Of a stretch of 64,000 nt of DNA, positions 1 through 9,108 are shown one piece after another. Position 1 is the stretch's first letter. Each line of letters begins with the position of its first letter. The notes beneath the pieces were generated by a model. The model did not search any database, was not told the origin of the DNA, and saw only the letters and a program-made list of their open reading frames with translations. The stretch lies in the NCBI GenBank assembly GCA_944389085.1, contig CALXLB010000053.1:1-64000 (forward strand). The letters are read 5' to 3'. Both the position numbers and the translations under genes were made by a program. This DNA comes from an uncultured Spirochaetaceae bacterium (lineage in GTDB: Bacteria; Spirochaetota; Spirochaetia; Sphaerochaetales; Sphaerochaetaceae).

Positions 1-190
1 TGAGGTAATTGCAGAGCCACCTGCATTCAGCGAAATACAGGAAGAGCTTATCACGCTCTGCATTGTTCAGGCATTTCAGGTCGAGCTTCAGCTCTATGAC
101 GACAGGACGCATTGATGCATGGCGGAGGCGCGTCTCCCTGCCTTTTTCCCTGATTGTCCTGTTCTTTGCTTTTCTAGCCTCATCGTCCAT
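1..190 (-). CDS. tnpB: TnpB-family RNA-guided endonuclease, 5' part
   Basis: Reading leftwards from ATG at 190, 63 codons run open to the window edge, and an in-frame stop lies two codons upstream of that ATG. The start is rich in Lys, Arg and Glu (KAKNRTIREKGRETRLRH), then VIELKLDLKCLN, then FAECRWLCNYL. This order, basic leader, ELKL strand and a helix ending in (E)C/A-K/R-W-L-Y/C-N-Y, is how many IS200/IS605-family TnpB proteins begin. TnpB is the transposon-encoded nuclease guided by an RNA from the element's right end. The RuvC and zinc-finger parts would lie outside the window, so whether the gene is intact cannot be told. No TnpA gene is visible upstream. The family call is from N-terminal similarity only. 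Confidence 0.72.
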   Translation of the reverse strand, partial: MDDEARKAKNRTIREKGRETRLRHASMRPVVIELKLDLKCLNNAERDKLFLYFAECRWLCNYL

Positions 191-195
191 GTATT

Positions 196-224
196 ATTAT
201 ACCATGTATATGCTTACAAACCAA
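196..224 (-). promoter_or_regulatory. Promoter of tnpB, apparently leaderless
   Basis: On the minus strand TTGGTT (219-224) and a perfect TATAAT (196-201) are 17 bases apart, and only five bases separate the -10 box from the ATG at 190. A transcript starting at the usual distance would begin at or next to the start codon. Confidence 0.5.
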
Positions 225-461
225 GCAGATGCGGCAATTCATCACCTTCTTTCGCTGCGCTTGGAAGATGGTGTCTTCTTGCTGTTGTTTCGATAAAATT
301 GGCTTTTCACGTTTTCTTGCGGTATTCAGATCTAAGAGAAGGGAAGGAGATGAACTGAATCAATGAGACGGCTCCTCCGGGGGAAAGATTCGGGCAATTA
401 ATCCATCACATTATTGTCTGGCATTTTGTAAACAAACTTCAGAACTCACATGTTCTTCTTT
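225..461. other. Intergenic stretch without recognised gene
   Basis: About 240 bases between the tnpB promoter and the end of the kinase gene. I see no convincing reading frame, tRNA or TnpA. A weak GC-rich stem (CTCC/GGGG around 373-382) may help end the kinase transcript, but it is not followed by a good T run on the minus strand. Confidence 0.4.
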
Positions 462-2258
462 TCAATCTCTCTCTTCATCAAACTTTCCGTGAAGAACCGT
501 TTTTTTCACAACTGGCTGAATAGGTTCAAGGTGAGGGATTGTTATTATGACTGTTGTCCCTTCATCAAGCTCAGATTTGATGACGAGTCCATATGATTCG
601 CCGTATGAAAGCTTCAATCGTTCATCTATGTTTGCAAGTCCTATGCCATTGCTGTCGCTGGATACGGTTTTTTTCCTGCTGTCTTTGCTGAGAAGGGATG
701 CCCTTGTCTCTTCATCCATGCCGATACCATTGTCACGGACGATTATTTCGATATCATCATCTTTCTCTCTCACTCTGATTTCAATCAGACCCTCTTCCTG
801 CAGATATTTGATGCCATGGTAAATTGAATTCTCAACGATAGGCTGGATAATCAGTTTAATAGTAGGTGCATTCTCCAGATTCTCAGGCAGATCAATTGTG
901 AAGCGGAATTTATCTTTGTATCGCATTGACTGGATATCAAGATAGCTTTCAACATGGGACAATTCTTCCTTGAGAGTGATTGTATCGTGTCCTTTTGCTA
1001 TTGATATCCTGAATAAACTGGCCAATGCAGTGATCATCTTCACTACACCCTGATTATCACCAGCTTCCGCCATCCAGACAACACTGTCGAGTGTGTTGTA
1101 CAGGAAGTGAGGATTGATCTTGGCCTGCAATGCATCCAGCTCTCTCTGGCGCTTCAGGGCTTCAGTTGTTCTGACCTTGTCCATGAGCTCTTCAATTTTC
1201 ACAATCATCAGGCTGAATGACCGCGAGAGGGATTCGACTTCCTTCGATCCTTCTGATGTTGCTGTGTATGAGAAATCACCTGTCTGTATTCTTCTCATAT
1301 TCATTTCAAGTTCTCTCAGAGGCTTTGTGATGTACCTGGAAATACTTGATGAGAGAGCTATAAGCGCAATGATTGAAAGCAGCATGATGATCACAAGCGT
1401 GATTCTGAAAGGCTTCAATGGTTCTAGAAGCTCATCCATGAAGGCGATGCCTACAAGTCTCCATCTTGTCTGTCCAACAGTCTGGATGATAGTCAGACGA
1501 TCCCGTCCTTCGAAAGATGAGATATATGATCCGAAGACATGTTCATTCACTCCTGCGATGTCTTCGTGTATGAGCACATCATCCATTATCCGCTGTTTAG
1601 GATGGTAGACCAATCCACCATCATTAGAAATGATGTAGATATATCCTGTGTCCGATAGATGTGCACTGTCGAGAAGTTCTGCTACAGCATTGAAGTTGAG
1701 CTCTATAAGAAGCACAGCCTGCATTGCATGATCTGCATTCCTGTAACTGATGACGGTTGAGTAGGAGATGACATATCCGTTGCCGTCCATGCTGCTCCTG
1801 TGAGGGCCTGTGAAGAAAAAATCACCTTCGCCAGCTATGGCTCGTCTGAACCAGAGTTCCGATGATATCCCTCCTTCTGTATCCTCCGCATGTGGCTCTG
1901 TTGAAATTATGACGTTTCCTCTCATGTTGAAGACCGTTATACCGACAAGGTCATCACGTGAATTGACAATGGATTCAAGCCTGGTTCTTGCTTCTCCCGT
2001 TTCGAATGAAGAGGTTGTACGGGCAAGGTCTCTGACATAGTCTGAAACATCGATGATGTCATTAATATAAGTACTTAGATTGTTGTTGACCTGAGTCACT
2101 ATCTCAGAGGTTGATTGCATAGCATTGTCTTCAATTGCGCCTGAGACAAAGACTGTGATGATCATGATGACTATCAGAACGAAAAAGGAGATGATCACTG
2201 CCATCGAGATTGCTATCATTGTACGTATCGATAGTGGTCTTCTCTCTTTTTTCTTCAT
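462..2258 (-). CDS. YesM-type sensor histidine kinase
   Basis: 598 residues. Membrane-spanning segments lie at about 15-40 and 284-304, with an extracytoplasmic dCache-like sensor between them. A HAMP linker follows (about 305-357), then the His_kinase domain with INPHFLYNTL (phospho-acceptor His384) and a HATPase_c domain with N box VENSIYHG (Asn477), DNGIGMD (509-515) and GIGLANI (538-544). This is the LytS/YesM architecture that partners AraC-type response regulators and usually senses sugars or binding proteins. The start overlaps the end of the response-regulator gene by four bases, so the two are translationally coupled. No transporter lies beside it, so its ligand is unknown. Confidence 0.93.
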   Translation of the reverse strand: MKKKERRPLSIRTMIAISMAVIISFFVLIVIMIITVFVSGAIEDNAMQSTSEIVTQVNNNLSTYINDIIDVSDYVRDLARTTSSFETGEARTRLESIVNSRDDLVGITVFNMRGNVIISTEPHAEDTEGGISSELWFRRAIAGEGDFFFTGPHRSSMDGNGYVISYSTVISYRNADHAMQAVLLIELNFNAVAELLDSAHLSDTGYIYIISNDGGLVYHPKQRIMDDVLIHEDIAGVNEHVFGSYISSFEGRDRLTIIQTVGQTRWRLVGIAFMDELLEPLKPFRITLVIIMLLSIIALIALSSSISRYITKPLRELEMNMRRIQTGDFSYTATSEGSKEVESLSRSFSLMIVKIEELMDKVRTTEALKRQRELDALQAKINPHFLYNTLDSVVWMAEAGDNQGVVKMITALASLFRISIAKGHDTITLKEELSHVESYLDIQSMRYKDKFRFTIDLPENLENAPTIKLIIQPIVENSIYHGIKYLQEEGLIEIRVREKDDDIEIIVRDNGIGMDEETRASLLSKDSRKKTVSSDSNGIGLANIDERLKLSYGESYGLVIKSELDEGTTVIITIPHLEPIQPVVKKTVLHGKFDEERD

Positions 2259-3832
2259 CTGTAATTTGCCCTGTATTGCGATGGTGACATTCCTATATTC
2301 TTGCGGAATATGAATGAGAAATAATTCGGTTCTGAAAATCCTGATTTCTCAGCTATTTCATAGGTCTTTGCATCGGAATTCTTGAGCATTTCCTTTGCTT
2401 TTTCCAGCCTCACTGAAGTGAGATACTGAACAAAGGATATTCCTGTCTCTTTTTTGAAAGTCGTAGAGAAGTAGGCTGGGGAGACTGAGATTTCATCTGT
2501 AAGCTGGTCAAGTCCGAAGACTGGATCATTGTATCGTTCCTTTATGATCATCTTCGCTTTCTCTACAAACTGGATATGGGAGTTCTCTCTTGCCCCGTTT
2601 GCTTCTTCATTTGCTCTGATGGCAAGCTTTGTCATCAGGGATTCTGAACGAGAGAGACTGTTCGCGTGTGAGAGTTCAAGAAACAAATCCTCTCCCTCCA
2701 GCAGTGTTGCTACGTTTCTTCCATATGATGTGCAGATCTCTGAGATTATCGATAGTACGCTTATGACGGTATTCTGGACCGAAGCTGTCTCAGTGATTCC
2801 TCTGAAGAAGGCTTGGACAGCTTTTTCCGTGTCTTCCTGCCCCCCGAATTTGACAGCCAGCACCAGTTCCGTCCGGAGGTCTCCTGGATCACTGGGTCTG
2901 TCGCTTTCCAGTGTTTCCACATCGCTTATGCTTATAATATGCTGCTCTGGATAGAGCTGGGTGTAATTGAGAGCTTCCAGGGCGCTTCTGTATGAACCGG
3001 GCAATGCTTTCACGTCTGTTACTATTTCGCCGATTCCCATATTGAATGGTTTTGAGAAGTAGTGAATTACCCTTGACTGAAGAAGTGAAAGGGAACGGTA
3101 AATCTGCTTTGAGAATAATGGAGAGAAGCTTTTCTGCATCCCGGATGTGAAGATGATGACGACCTGATTCTCATATTGGAATGGAATGATTCCATCTTCT
3201 CCCTCAAATCCTTCATCAATGACTTCTTCAACAGCGACGGAGGAGAGCTTCTCCGAAGGCAGGTCTATTATCGCGACAGAGAAAAGAGAGCTGCTGAGAG
3301 GAACTCCGTATGTTTTTGCTTTTTCTTCTATGACAGCACTGTCAAGACGGCGTGTCGGTGTGATGAGGGAGACAAGGAACTTTTCTTTATAGACTTCGAT
3401 GGCATCTTTGTAGAAAGCTTCAAGCTGAACACTGTCCATCACTTTGGCTCTGTCACTGTCCAGACGCTCTTTTGCTCTTTTCAGTACATCTCTCATTGAG
3501 GAGACATTGACGGGCTTAAGTACATATTCTGCAACGTTGAGTCTCATCGCAGTCTGTGCAAATGTGAATTCATCATAGCCGGAGAGGATTATCACATCGA
3601 CAGAAGGCGAGATGCTTTTTCTGACTTCTTCGATGAACTGTATGCCATCAAGGTATGGCATTCGTATATCAGTGATGATTACATCTGGAACAGTTTCTGA
3701 GACAAAATCAAGAGCTTCCCGTCCATTGGAAGCTTCTCCGATGACGTAGAAATCGTACTCAGCCCATGGTGTGAGTTCCTTTATTGATTTTCTGACTTCA
3801 TCTTCATCATCAACAAGCAGAATCGTATACAT
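2255..3832 (-). CDS. YesN-type response regulator, AraC output
   Basis: 525 residues. The N-terminal receiver domain has the acidic pair Asp8/Asp9, phospho-acceptor Asp55 in VIITDIRMP, and Lys106 in VLKPV. A long middle region of the YesN type follows. The C-terminal roughly 100 residues are an AraC double helix-turn-helix (VSPAYFSTTFKKETG, then IAEKSGFSEPNYFSFIFRK). It should be phosphorylated by the kinase that follows it and bind direct repeats at target promoters. Its start overlaps the stop of the upstream WYL gene by one base, which implies one operon of three regulators. The regulon is not evident here. Confidence 0.93.
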   Translation of the reverse strand: MYTILLVDDEDEVRKSIKELTPWAEYDFYVIGEASNGREALDFVSETVPDVIITDIRMPYLDGIQFIEEVRKSISPSVDVIILSGYDEFTFAQTAMRLNVAEYVLKPVNVSSMRDVLKRAKERLDSDRAKVMDSVQLEAFYKDAIEVYKEKFLVSLITPTRRLDSAVIEEKAKTYGVPLSSSLFSVAIIDLPSEKLSSVAVEEVIDEGFEGEDGIIPFQYENQVVIIFTSGMQKSFSPLFSKQIYRSLSLLQSRVIHYFSKPFNMGIGEIVTDVKALPGSYRSALEALNYTQLYPEQHIISISDVETLESDRPSDPGDLRTELVLAVKFGGQEDTEKAVQAFFRGITETASVQNTVISVLSIISEICTSYGRNVATLLEGEDLFLELSHANSLSRSESLMTKLAIRANEEANGARENSHIQFVEKAKMIIKERYNDPVFGLDQLTDEISVSPAYFSTTFKKETGISFVQYLTSVRLEKAKEMLKNSDAKTYEIAEKSGFSEPNYFSFIFRKNIGMSPSQYRANYR

Positions 3833-4794
3833 CAGCGATACATCCTCAATATGTTTTCAAGCAATGATACGAGTTTCTTCTTAAAGTTCTCCGGCTCAAT
3901 GACTCTGACAGCTGTTCCGCTCTGGATTATACGGAGCATGAGTTCTATTGAATTCTCAGCTTTCATTGAACAGAGCCATTCACCATTCTCCGTTTTCTCC
4001 AGAGTCGGTCTGTCATGTACGATTGTGGAAAAAGAATTGAGTGCGCTTTTCTCTTTCAGCACAAGACGGAGCGGAATCATATCGATAGCATCATATTTCT
4101 CATGCTCTGTATGGGAGAACGGCCGGAGATTGTCGGGAATAGTGTACGTCTCATCAAGCATCCTTGCCTCCGTGATAGAGGCGATGTCAAGAGTGATGAT
4201 ATCCTTCGTGTGCCTCAGCCGTCCTGTTACAGTTATAGGCTTTCTCCCTTCGCCTTCATCCTTGTAGCCGATGAAATAGGGGGCAATCTCAATTTCTTCC
4301 TTGTCTGGTATCGATGTCGCGATTCTGGCGAGGCGGCCGGAAACCCAGCAGTCTATCAGGACTTCAAGTATTGCATTGTAATGACCTGTGACATTTCTGT
4401 TATTCTGTATTGTCTTATCGATGCGTTCTGCCAGCTGCAGAGCGTTATCGCTGATCTTGGGAGCATAGGAACGCATGTTCATTGCGAGCTTTCTTAACCC
4501 TGAAGCAAGATGGGGATTGGCAAATTGTGCACTGGAGGCTAGAACTTCAGCTCCCATATTGAAGGCGAGGCTTTCATAAACAGATAACTCCATCGGCGAT
4601 GAATCATCATCGCTTTCCCTGAGTTTAATCAGATTGTTATCTTCATAGATTCCTATGTGCTGGGACAGATCATCGACATATCGTGAAATAGTTGACCTGT
4701 GTACACCCAGACGTCTGGCTATCTCAGCTCTTCTCAGTCCTTCTGGATGGGAACGCAGCAATAGCTCCAGCTGGGCGATTCTCTCTCCTTTCAT
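3832..4794 (-). CDS. HTH/WYL-domain transcriptional regulator
   Basis: 320 residues. Residues 1-60 form a winged helix of the HTH_11/DeoR type (GLRRAEIARRLGVHRSTISRYV). The middle and end match the WYL plus WCX arrangement, with a beta-rich stretch around 170-230 (APYFIGYK) and a C-terminal domain binding small ligands or nucleic acid in relatives. Start chosen at the ATG preceded by GGAGG. It is the first gene of the WYL-YesN-YesM operon and is divergent from slyX across 64 bases. A WYL regulator fused by operon to a sugar-type two-component pair is unusual; its effector is unknown. Confidence 0.85.
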   Translation of the reverse strand: MKGERIAQLELLLRSHPEGLRRAEIARRLGVHRSTISRYVDDLSQHIGIYEDNNLIKLRESDDDSSPMELSVYESLAFNMGAEVLASSAQFANPHLASGLRKLAMNMRSYAPKISDNALQLAERIDKTIQNNRNVTGHYNAILEVLIDCWVSGRLARIATSIPDKEEIEIAPYFIGYKDEGEGRKPITVTGRLRHTKDIITLDIASITEARMLDETYTIPDNLRPFSHTEHEKYDAIDMIPLRLVLKEKSALNSFSTIVHDRPTLEKTENGEWLCSMKAENSIELMLRIIQSGTAVRVIEPENFKKKLVSLLENILRMYR

Positions 4795-4846
4795 TTTGTG
4801 CCTCCAGAAGAAATATTAGCATATTCTTTCATGGTGTTGCGTATGA

Positions 4847-4852
4847 TATTAT
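4847..4852 (+). promoter_or_regulatory. -10 box of slyX, leaderless arrangement
   Basis: TATTAT followed by exactly six bases and then the ATG at 4859; there is no Shine-Dalgarno sequence. No good -35 box is seen. Confidence 0.45.
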
Positions 4853-4858
4853 TGCTAT

Positions 4859-5059
4859 ATGAGTGAAGAAACGGAGAAATTAGAGATAAAAATCAGTTAT
4901 CTGGAAAGCCAGTGCGATGAATTGAACAGTGCTCTTATTGAGGCTGCGAAGACAATTTCTGTCTTTGAGAAAAGGATAGAGGCCCTCGAAAGAAAAGTCG
5001 AGGACCTCATTGAAGTTTCAGGCGAGGCCAGGCCTAACCGCAAACCGCCACATTATTGA
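4859..5059 (+). CDS. slyX: SlyX family small coiled-coil protein
   Basis: 66 residues. Residues 3-50 are a heptad-rich coiled coil (LEIKISYLESQCDELNSALI and onwards) and the protein ends in RKPPHY. The Pro-Pro-His-Tyr terminus and the length are the signature of SlyX, a conserved cytoplasmic protein of unknown biochemical role, often next to the SlyD isomerase in proteobacteria but not here. The gene stands alone, convergent with the thioesterase gene three bases downstream, and appears to be translated from a leaderless message. Within the gene (4979-5008) an 11-base inverted repeat with one mismatch could fold in the mRNA. Confidence 0.82.
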   Translation: MSEETEKLEIKISYLESQCDELNSALIEAAKTISVFEKRIEALERKVEDLIEVSGEARPNRKPPHY

Positions 5060-5062
5060 TGA

Positions 5063-5866
5063 TTATCTGCGAATCCATTCTGTCTCTGCTTCGAATACGG
5101 ATACTGCAGTACCATCTTCATTTCTTTTCACTATTCTGGTGAAGAAAACAGGTGCATCCGCATTCAATGGGTCTACGTCAGTGGAATAGGTCTCTACCGC
5201 AAGGTCATCACCATCGAATGTCTGCTTTACCCAATGGCAGTCAATTGAAGAGAGCCGATGGGAATCCTGGAATGTGAAGGGGAATGCATCGCAGAGCCAG
5301 TTGACGTAGCTGATATTATTGATATGGCCGTTTGTGTCGGTGTCGTAGTAATTCGTCCTTGGTATGAAGTCCGGAAGTCTTGTTCCCTGGAAATCATCAG
5401 CAATCCTGAGCTTCCCGATATCAGGATCGATATATCTCAGTTCCTTGTCTGGGAGTGTGAAATACTTGAGGGCTTCATCAGGACGGATAGGGCGTCTCCT
5501 TCCAAGATCAATCACTACCCAATGGCTTATGGTGGTGAAGATAGTCTCACCATCGTCTGTCTTTCCTTGTACAAGACGCGGTGCGAAGAGTTTGAATGGC
5601 TGTTCTGCCCAGGTTTCTATATTCACGTTATCGCCCCAGTCAGGCAGTTTATCAATCATCATTTTCGCTCTGACTATGACCCATGTCTTGTTCTCTCTTG
5701 CAACGAGCTCCGGGATTCCGCAATGAAGCTGTGTCGAATGATTTGCAGCAGCTTCCTGAAGCATTGTGAAGAAGAATGGTATTTTTGCTTTGAAGAATCT
5801 GTCTGTATCAGTACTTCTTACTGTCATCATATCGTGACCGATTCCGTTCTCATCTATCGTGAACAT
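5063..5866 (-). CDS. Acyl-ACP thioesterase
   Basis: 267 residues from the ATG at 5866, which has AGGAAGG six bases upstream; a longer frame to 5917 lacks this. The protein has the double hot-dog layout of the FatA/FatB-like acyl-ACP thioesterases (PF01643): first hot-dog around 10-140 with TMLQEAAANHSTQ and NVNIETWAEQ, second with DTNGHINNISYVNWL, where Asn and His match the catalytic residues of the plant enzymes. It would release fatty acids from acyl carrier protein in the cytosol. It is the last gene of the dnaE operon and its start lies inside the end of rsmD (17-base overlap). Confidence 0.85.
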   Translation of the reverse strand: MFTIDENGIGHDMMTVRSTDTDRFFKAKIPFFFTMLQEAAANHSTQLHCGIPELVARENKTWVIVRAKMMIDKLPDWGDNVNIETWAEQPFKLFAPRLVQGKTDDGETIFTTISHWVVIDLGRRRPIRPDEALKYFTLPDKELRYIDPDIGKLRIADDFQGTRLPDFIPRTNYYDTDTNGHINNISYVNWLCDAFPFTFQDSHRLSSIDCHWVKQTFDGDDLAVETYSTDVDPLNADAPVFFTRIVKRNEDGTAVSVFEAETEWIRR

Positions 5867-6404
5867 TATTGACCTTCCTATAAAACAGCAGGATAGACCT
5901 GCCATATTTCCGTTCATCTTTCAAAGTGAAGTTCTCATATGAATCCTTCCAGAGTTTTCTTTCCTCTGTCGGTATGTGGATGATGAAAAGTCCATCATCT
6001 CTGACAGCATTTCCTCTCTCTGCCGCTTGCAGTATGCTTACTTTGTCCTCCATCGGAAATGGAGGATCTGCATAGACAATGGAGTAGCTATACATACCAG
6101 ATGATAGGAAACGGAGAGCATCCATCATGAAAAGTCTGTGCTTTTCTTCGACAAAAGAGAGATTCTGCTCGATTGTAGCTTTCTTGCCCCGATCCATCTC
6201 TACAAGGTGTATGGGCTCCGCTCCTCTGGAAGCCGCTTCGATAGCCACACATCCTGAGCCAGAGAACAGGTCGAGGAAAGAAAGTCCGGAGAGATCTCCA
6301 AGAATGGAGAACATGGATTCTCTCATTCTGTCCATTGCTGGTCTTATGATACCTGGCGGACATTTAATCTGCCTTCTTACATATCTTCCACCGGTTATTC
6401 TCAT
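5850..6404 (-). CDS. rsmD: 16S rRNA m2G966 methyltransferase RsmD
   Basis: About 184 residues from the ATG at 6404 (MRITGGRYVRRQI), which matches where RsmD proteins usually begin; a TTG at 6440 would add 12 residues and is less likely. Features are RPAMDRMRESMFSIL, the SAM-binding FLDLFSGSGCVAIEAASRGA, the acidic LVEMD and the catalytic motif YADPPF (D/N-P-P-F/Y of N2-guanine methylases). It methylates G966 of 16S rRNA in the assembled small subunit. It sits between the HD-domain gene and the thioesterase gene in the same direction. Confidence 0.9.
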   Translation of the reverse strand: MRITGGRYVRRQIKCPPGIIRPAMDRMRESMFSILGDLSGLSFLDLFSGSGCVAIEAASRGAEPIHLVEMDRGKKATIEQNLSFVEEKHRLFMMDALRFLSSGMYSYSIVYADPPFPMEDKVSILQAAERGNAVRDDGLFIIHIPTEERKLWKDSYENFTLKDERKYGRSILLFYRKVNNVHDR

Positions 6405-6455
6405 AACCTTGAGCTTAGCCAACAGATGAAAGTTATTCAATCACCTGGAAATGTG

Positions 6456-7025
6456 TCAGACTTCTTCCGGCCAGAGTCCCAGTTCAGGAGCAACTTCAGT
6501 CATGCCGTCGATAGCAAGCTGAATGATTTCAGCAGTATCCATTCCCAGCATTTCACAGCCTGAAGTTATGACGTCTCTGTTTACACCTGCTGCAAATGAT
6601 TTGTCCTTCCATTTCTTCTTGATTGATTTGACAGAGATTCCTTTCATCTTCTCCGGTCTCATCAGAGCAGTTGCTGTGATAAGTCCTGTCAGTTCATCGA
6701 CTGTATAGAGCATTTTCTCCATGAATTTTTCCGGCTTGATATCTGTTACAAGGCCGTATCCGTGGCAGCAGATTGCTCTGATCATATCATCTGGAGCATC
6801 GATTTCCTTCAAGAGTTCCGGAGCTTTCCTGCAATGCTCTTCTGGAAACATCTCCCAGTCTATATCGTGCAGGAAGCCGACGATGGCCCAGTATTCTGAA
6901 TCTTCGCCATAACGTTCTGCAGCCTTCCTCATTACAGCTTCTACTGAAAGCGCATGATGATAAAGGCTTTCTGATTTATTGTATTTTCTGAAAAGTTCTT
7001 CAGCCTGTTCTCTTGTTACAGCCAT
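6456..7025 (-). CDS. HD-domain hydrolase-like protein
   Basis: 189 residues. The HD fold is shown by YHHALSVEAVMRKAA, the paired FLHDIDWEMFPEEHCRKAPELL and ICCHGYG; these supply the metal-binding His and His-Asp ligands. Relatives (HDIG-type hydrolases, often annotated as hydrolases near tRNA or nucleotide genes) are mostly uncharacterised phosphohydrolases. The substrate cannot be told from sequence. It follows recG by 42 bases and precedes rsmD by 51. A TATACT hexamer in the recG-HD gap may give it an extra promoter. Confidence 0.8.
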   Translation of the reverse strand: MAVTREQAEELFRKYNKSESLYHHALSVEAVMRKAAERYGEDSEYWAIVGFLHDIDWEMFPEEHCRKAPELLKEIDAPDDMIRAICCHGYGLVTDIKPEKFMEKMLYTVDELTGLITATALMRPEKMKGISVKSIKKKWKDKSFAAGVNRDVITSGCEMLGMDTAEIIQLAIDGMTEVAPELGLWPEEV

Positions 7026-7067
7026 AAATGCCCCCGATGAGAGTATAGCTCTGAAAAGCCTTTGCTG

Positions 7068-9101
7068 TCATTGCACTGAAGTGTATGAATTGTTTTTCAT
7101 TAAAGCTTCTCTCAACACTGCATTCTCAGCTTTAAGTAGCCCCCTGTCTTCTTTTACTATCCGGTCAGCTTCTGTTCTTGCTTTCTCTACAAGATCAAGG
7201 TCGCTGGTGAGAGAGGCGAAATGCAGGTGAAGGAACCCGGCTTGCTTTTCGCCTGTAATCTCTCCAGGGCCTCTTATCTCGAGATCTTTTTCAGCGATTC
7301 TGAAACCATCATTGGTTTCCTTCATTACTCTCAGCCTGGCTTTTGCCTCATCTGTCAGGTTCTTCGAATATACAAGAAAACAATAGGAGGGCAATGTGCT
7401 TCTGCCGACTCTGCCACGGAGCTGATGCAGAGCAGCAAGTCCAAAACGTTCTGCATGTTCTATTATCATGCAAGTAGCCGCTGGTATGTCTATTCCGACT
7501 TCTACGACAGAGGTTGCAACAAGATACATCAGCTTCTTTTCCTTGAATGATCTGAGAATCGACATTTTCTCATCATCCGGAAGCTTGGAGTGTATCAAGG
7601 CAGATGGTACTCCGGGATACTTTTCTCTGAGAAACTCAAACATCGATGTGACGTCTCTTAAATCGCTTTCGCCTTCATCGTCGATTCTTGGATAGACAAA
7701 GTACGCCTGGTGTGAACGCTTGAATTCTACACCGACAGATTCGTACATGTTCTCTCTTTTCTCTTCGCTTACGAGATATGTCCTGATGGGAATTCTTCCT
7801 TTCGGCATTGAGCGGAGTACCGATACGCTGTAGTCTGCGAAAAGAGTGAGTGCAAGAGAACGGGGAATCGGGGTGGCTGTCATGGAAAGAATGTCAGCTC
7901 TCTCTCCCTTCTGCCTGAGTGCTTCTCTCTGCTGTACTCCGAATCTGTGCTGCTCATCGATAATGACATATCCAAGTTTTCTGAAGACAACGTCTTCTGA
8001 GAAAAGCGCATGCGTTCCGATGACCAGATCTGTTGTTCCTTCTTTCAGAGAACGTAAAAGCAGCTTTCTGCTCTCTCCTCTGACACTGCCTGTGATGAAA
8101 GCAATCCTGATACCAAGCGGGGAGAGAAGATCTGCAGCTCCATCTGCATGCTGCCGGGCAAGAAGTTCGGTGGGGGCCATGAATGCGACTTGTCTTCCCT
8201 GTGCTATGGCATGAAGGGCTGTAAGCCACGCCACAAGCGTCTTGCCGGAACCTACATCTCCTTGCAGGAGCCTGTTCATGGGAGTAGGGCTGTCGAGGTC
8301 CTTGCGTATTTCATCACTGGCTGCAACCTGGTCTTCTGTAAGCTGGAAGGGAAGGCTTGCGAGGAGTTTTCTTTCCAATCCTGTCAGCTCGCTTTTTCTG
8401 GTAATTTCTCTCTGTGGCTTCTTTCTCAATACTTCCAGTTCCAGCAGTAGAAGTTCTGTAAATGCCAGTGTGGAGAGTGCATTCCTTGCCTCTTCCATTG
8501 TCGATGGAAAATGTATGCAGGAGTAAGCCTGGCTGTGATGCATGAGGCGGAGTCTTTCATACATCTCCGAAGGAAGCTCATCTGGAATCGGAGAGAGTGC
8601 GGAGATGGCATAATCTGCTGCATTCCGCATCATCTTCTCACTAAGGCAGCCTGTAAGAGGATAGATGGGCAGGATACGGCCGATTCCGGCTTCTTCCTTT
8701 GTGCGTTTGATTTCAAATGATGAAATCTGATAGACGCCTCTGTTCCGCATGGCTTTGCCGTAGATATACCAGACAGACCCTGTACGTAGCTGCTGCTTCA
8801 GGAAATATCTGTTGAAACAGAGTATTTCAACTCTTGTCCCATCATCATCCATAGCAGTTACTTTGAGTGTTCTTCCGGCTTTTGAGCTGAACTCAGAGTG
8901 CCCCATGACTGTGATTCTGCATGAAACCGATGGGTCATCGATCGAAGCATCGCGGAAGCGCCTTTCAGTCCGCCTGTCATCATATGCCCTAGGGCGGAAG
9001 CGGAGCATGTCAGAGAGAGAGCTCACGCCCAATGAAAGCAGGTCTTCCGCAGCTTTGCGGCCAATGCCTGGAGCTTCTGTGATTCTTCTCTCCTTTTTCA
9101 T
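7068..9101 (-). CDS. recG: ATP-dependent DNA helicase RecG
   Basis: 677 residues, the usual length. The N-terminal wedge/OB domain (about 1-150) binds branched DNA. The helicase core follows with Walker A GDVGSGKT (281-288), the DEQH box in YVIIDEQHRFGVQQ, SMTATPIPRSLALT and the C-terminal motif VVEVGIDIP and QLRGRVGRS. RecG reverses stalled forks and processes recombination intermediates. Start at the ATG with GAGGCGG just upstream, seven bases after yggT; same operon as dnaE. Confidence 0.97.
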   Translation of the reverse strand: MKKERRITEAPGIGRKAAEDLLSLGVSSLSDMLRFRPRAYDDRRTERRFRDASIDDPSVSCRITVMGHSEFSSKAGRTLKVTAMDDDGTRVEILCFNRYFLKQQLRTGSVWYIYGKAMRNRGVYQISSFEIKRTKEEAGIGRILPIYPLTGCLSEKMMRNAADYAISALSPIPDELPSEMYERLRLMHHSQAYSCIHFPSTMEEARNALSTLAFTELLLLELEVLRKKPQREITRKSELTGLERKLLASLPFQLTEDQVAASDEIRKDLDSPTPMNRLLQGDVGSGKTLVAWLTALHAIAQGRQVAFMAPTELLARQHADGAADLLSPLGIRIAFITGSVRGESRKLLLRSLKEGTTDLVIGTHALFSEDVVFRKLGYVIIDEQHRFGVQQREALRQKGERADILSMTATPIPRSLALTLFADYSVSVLRSMPKGRIPIRTYLVSEEKRENMYESVGVEFKRSHQAYFVYPRIDDEGESDLRDVTSMFEFLREKYPGVPSALIHSKLPDDEKMSILRSFKEKKLMYLVATSVVEVGIDIPAATCMIIEHAERFGLAALHQLRGRVGRSTLPSYCFLVYSKNLTDEAKARLRVMKETNDGFRIAEKDLEIRGPGEITGEKQAGFLHLHFASLTSDLDLVEKARTEADRIVKEDRGLLKAENAVLREALMKNNSYTSVQ

Positions 9102-9108
9102 TGCCGCC

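Noticed and set aside
4979-5008. Inverted repeat inside slyX as a terminator
   Set aside because: It is within the coding frame, has a mismatch and no T run; probably a chance result of Glu/Leu/Arg codons.
5258-5872. 204-codon plus-strand frame across the thioesterase gene
   Set aside because: Antisense to a conserved gene, no ribosome-binding site, no family resemblance.
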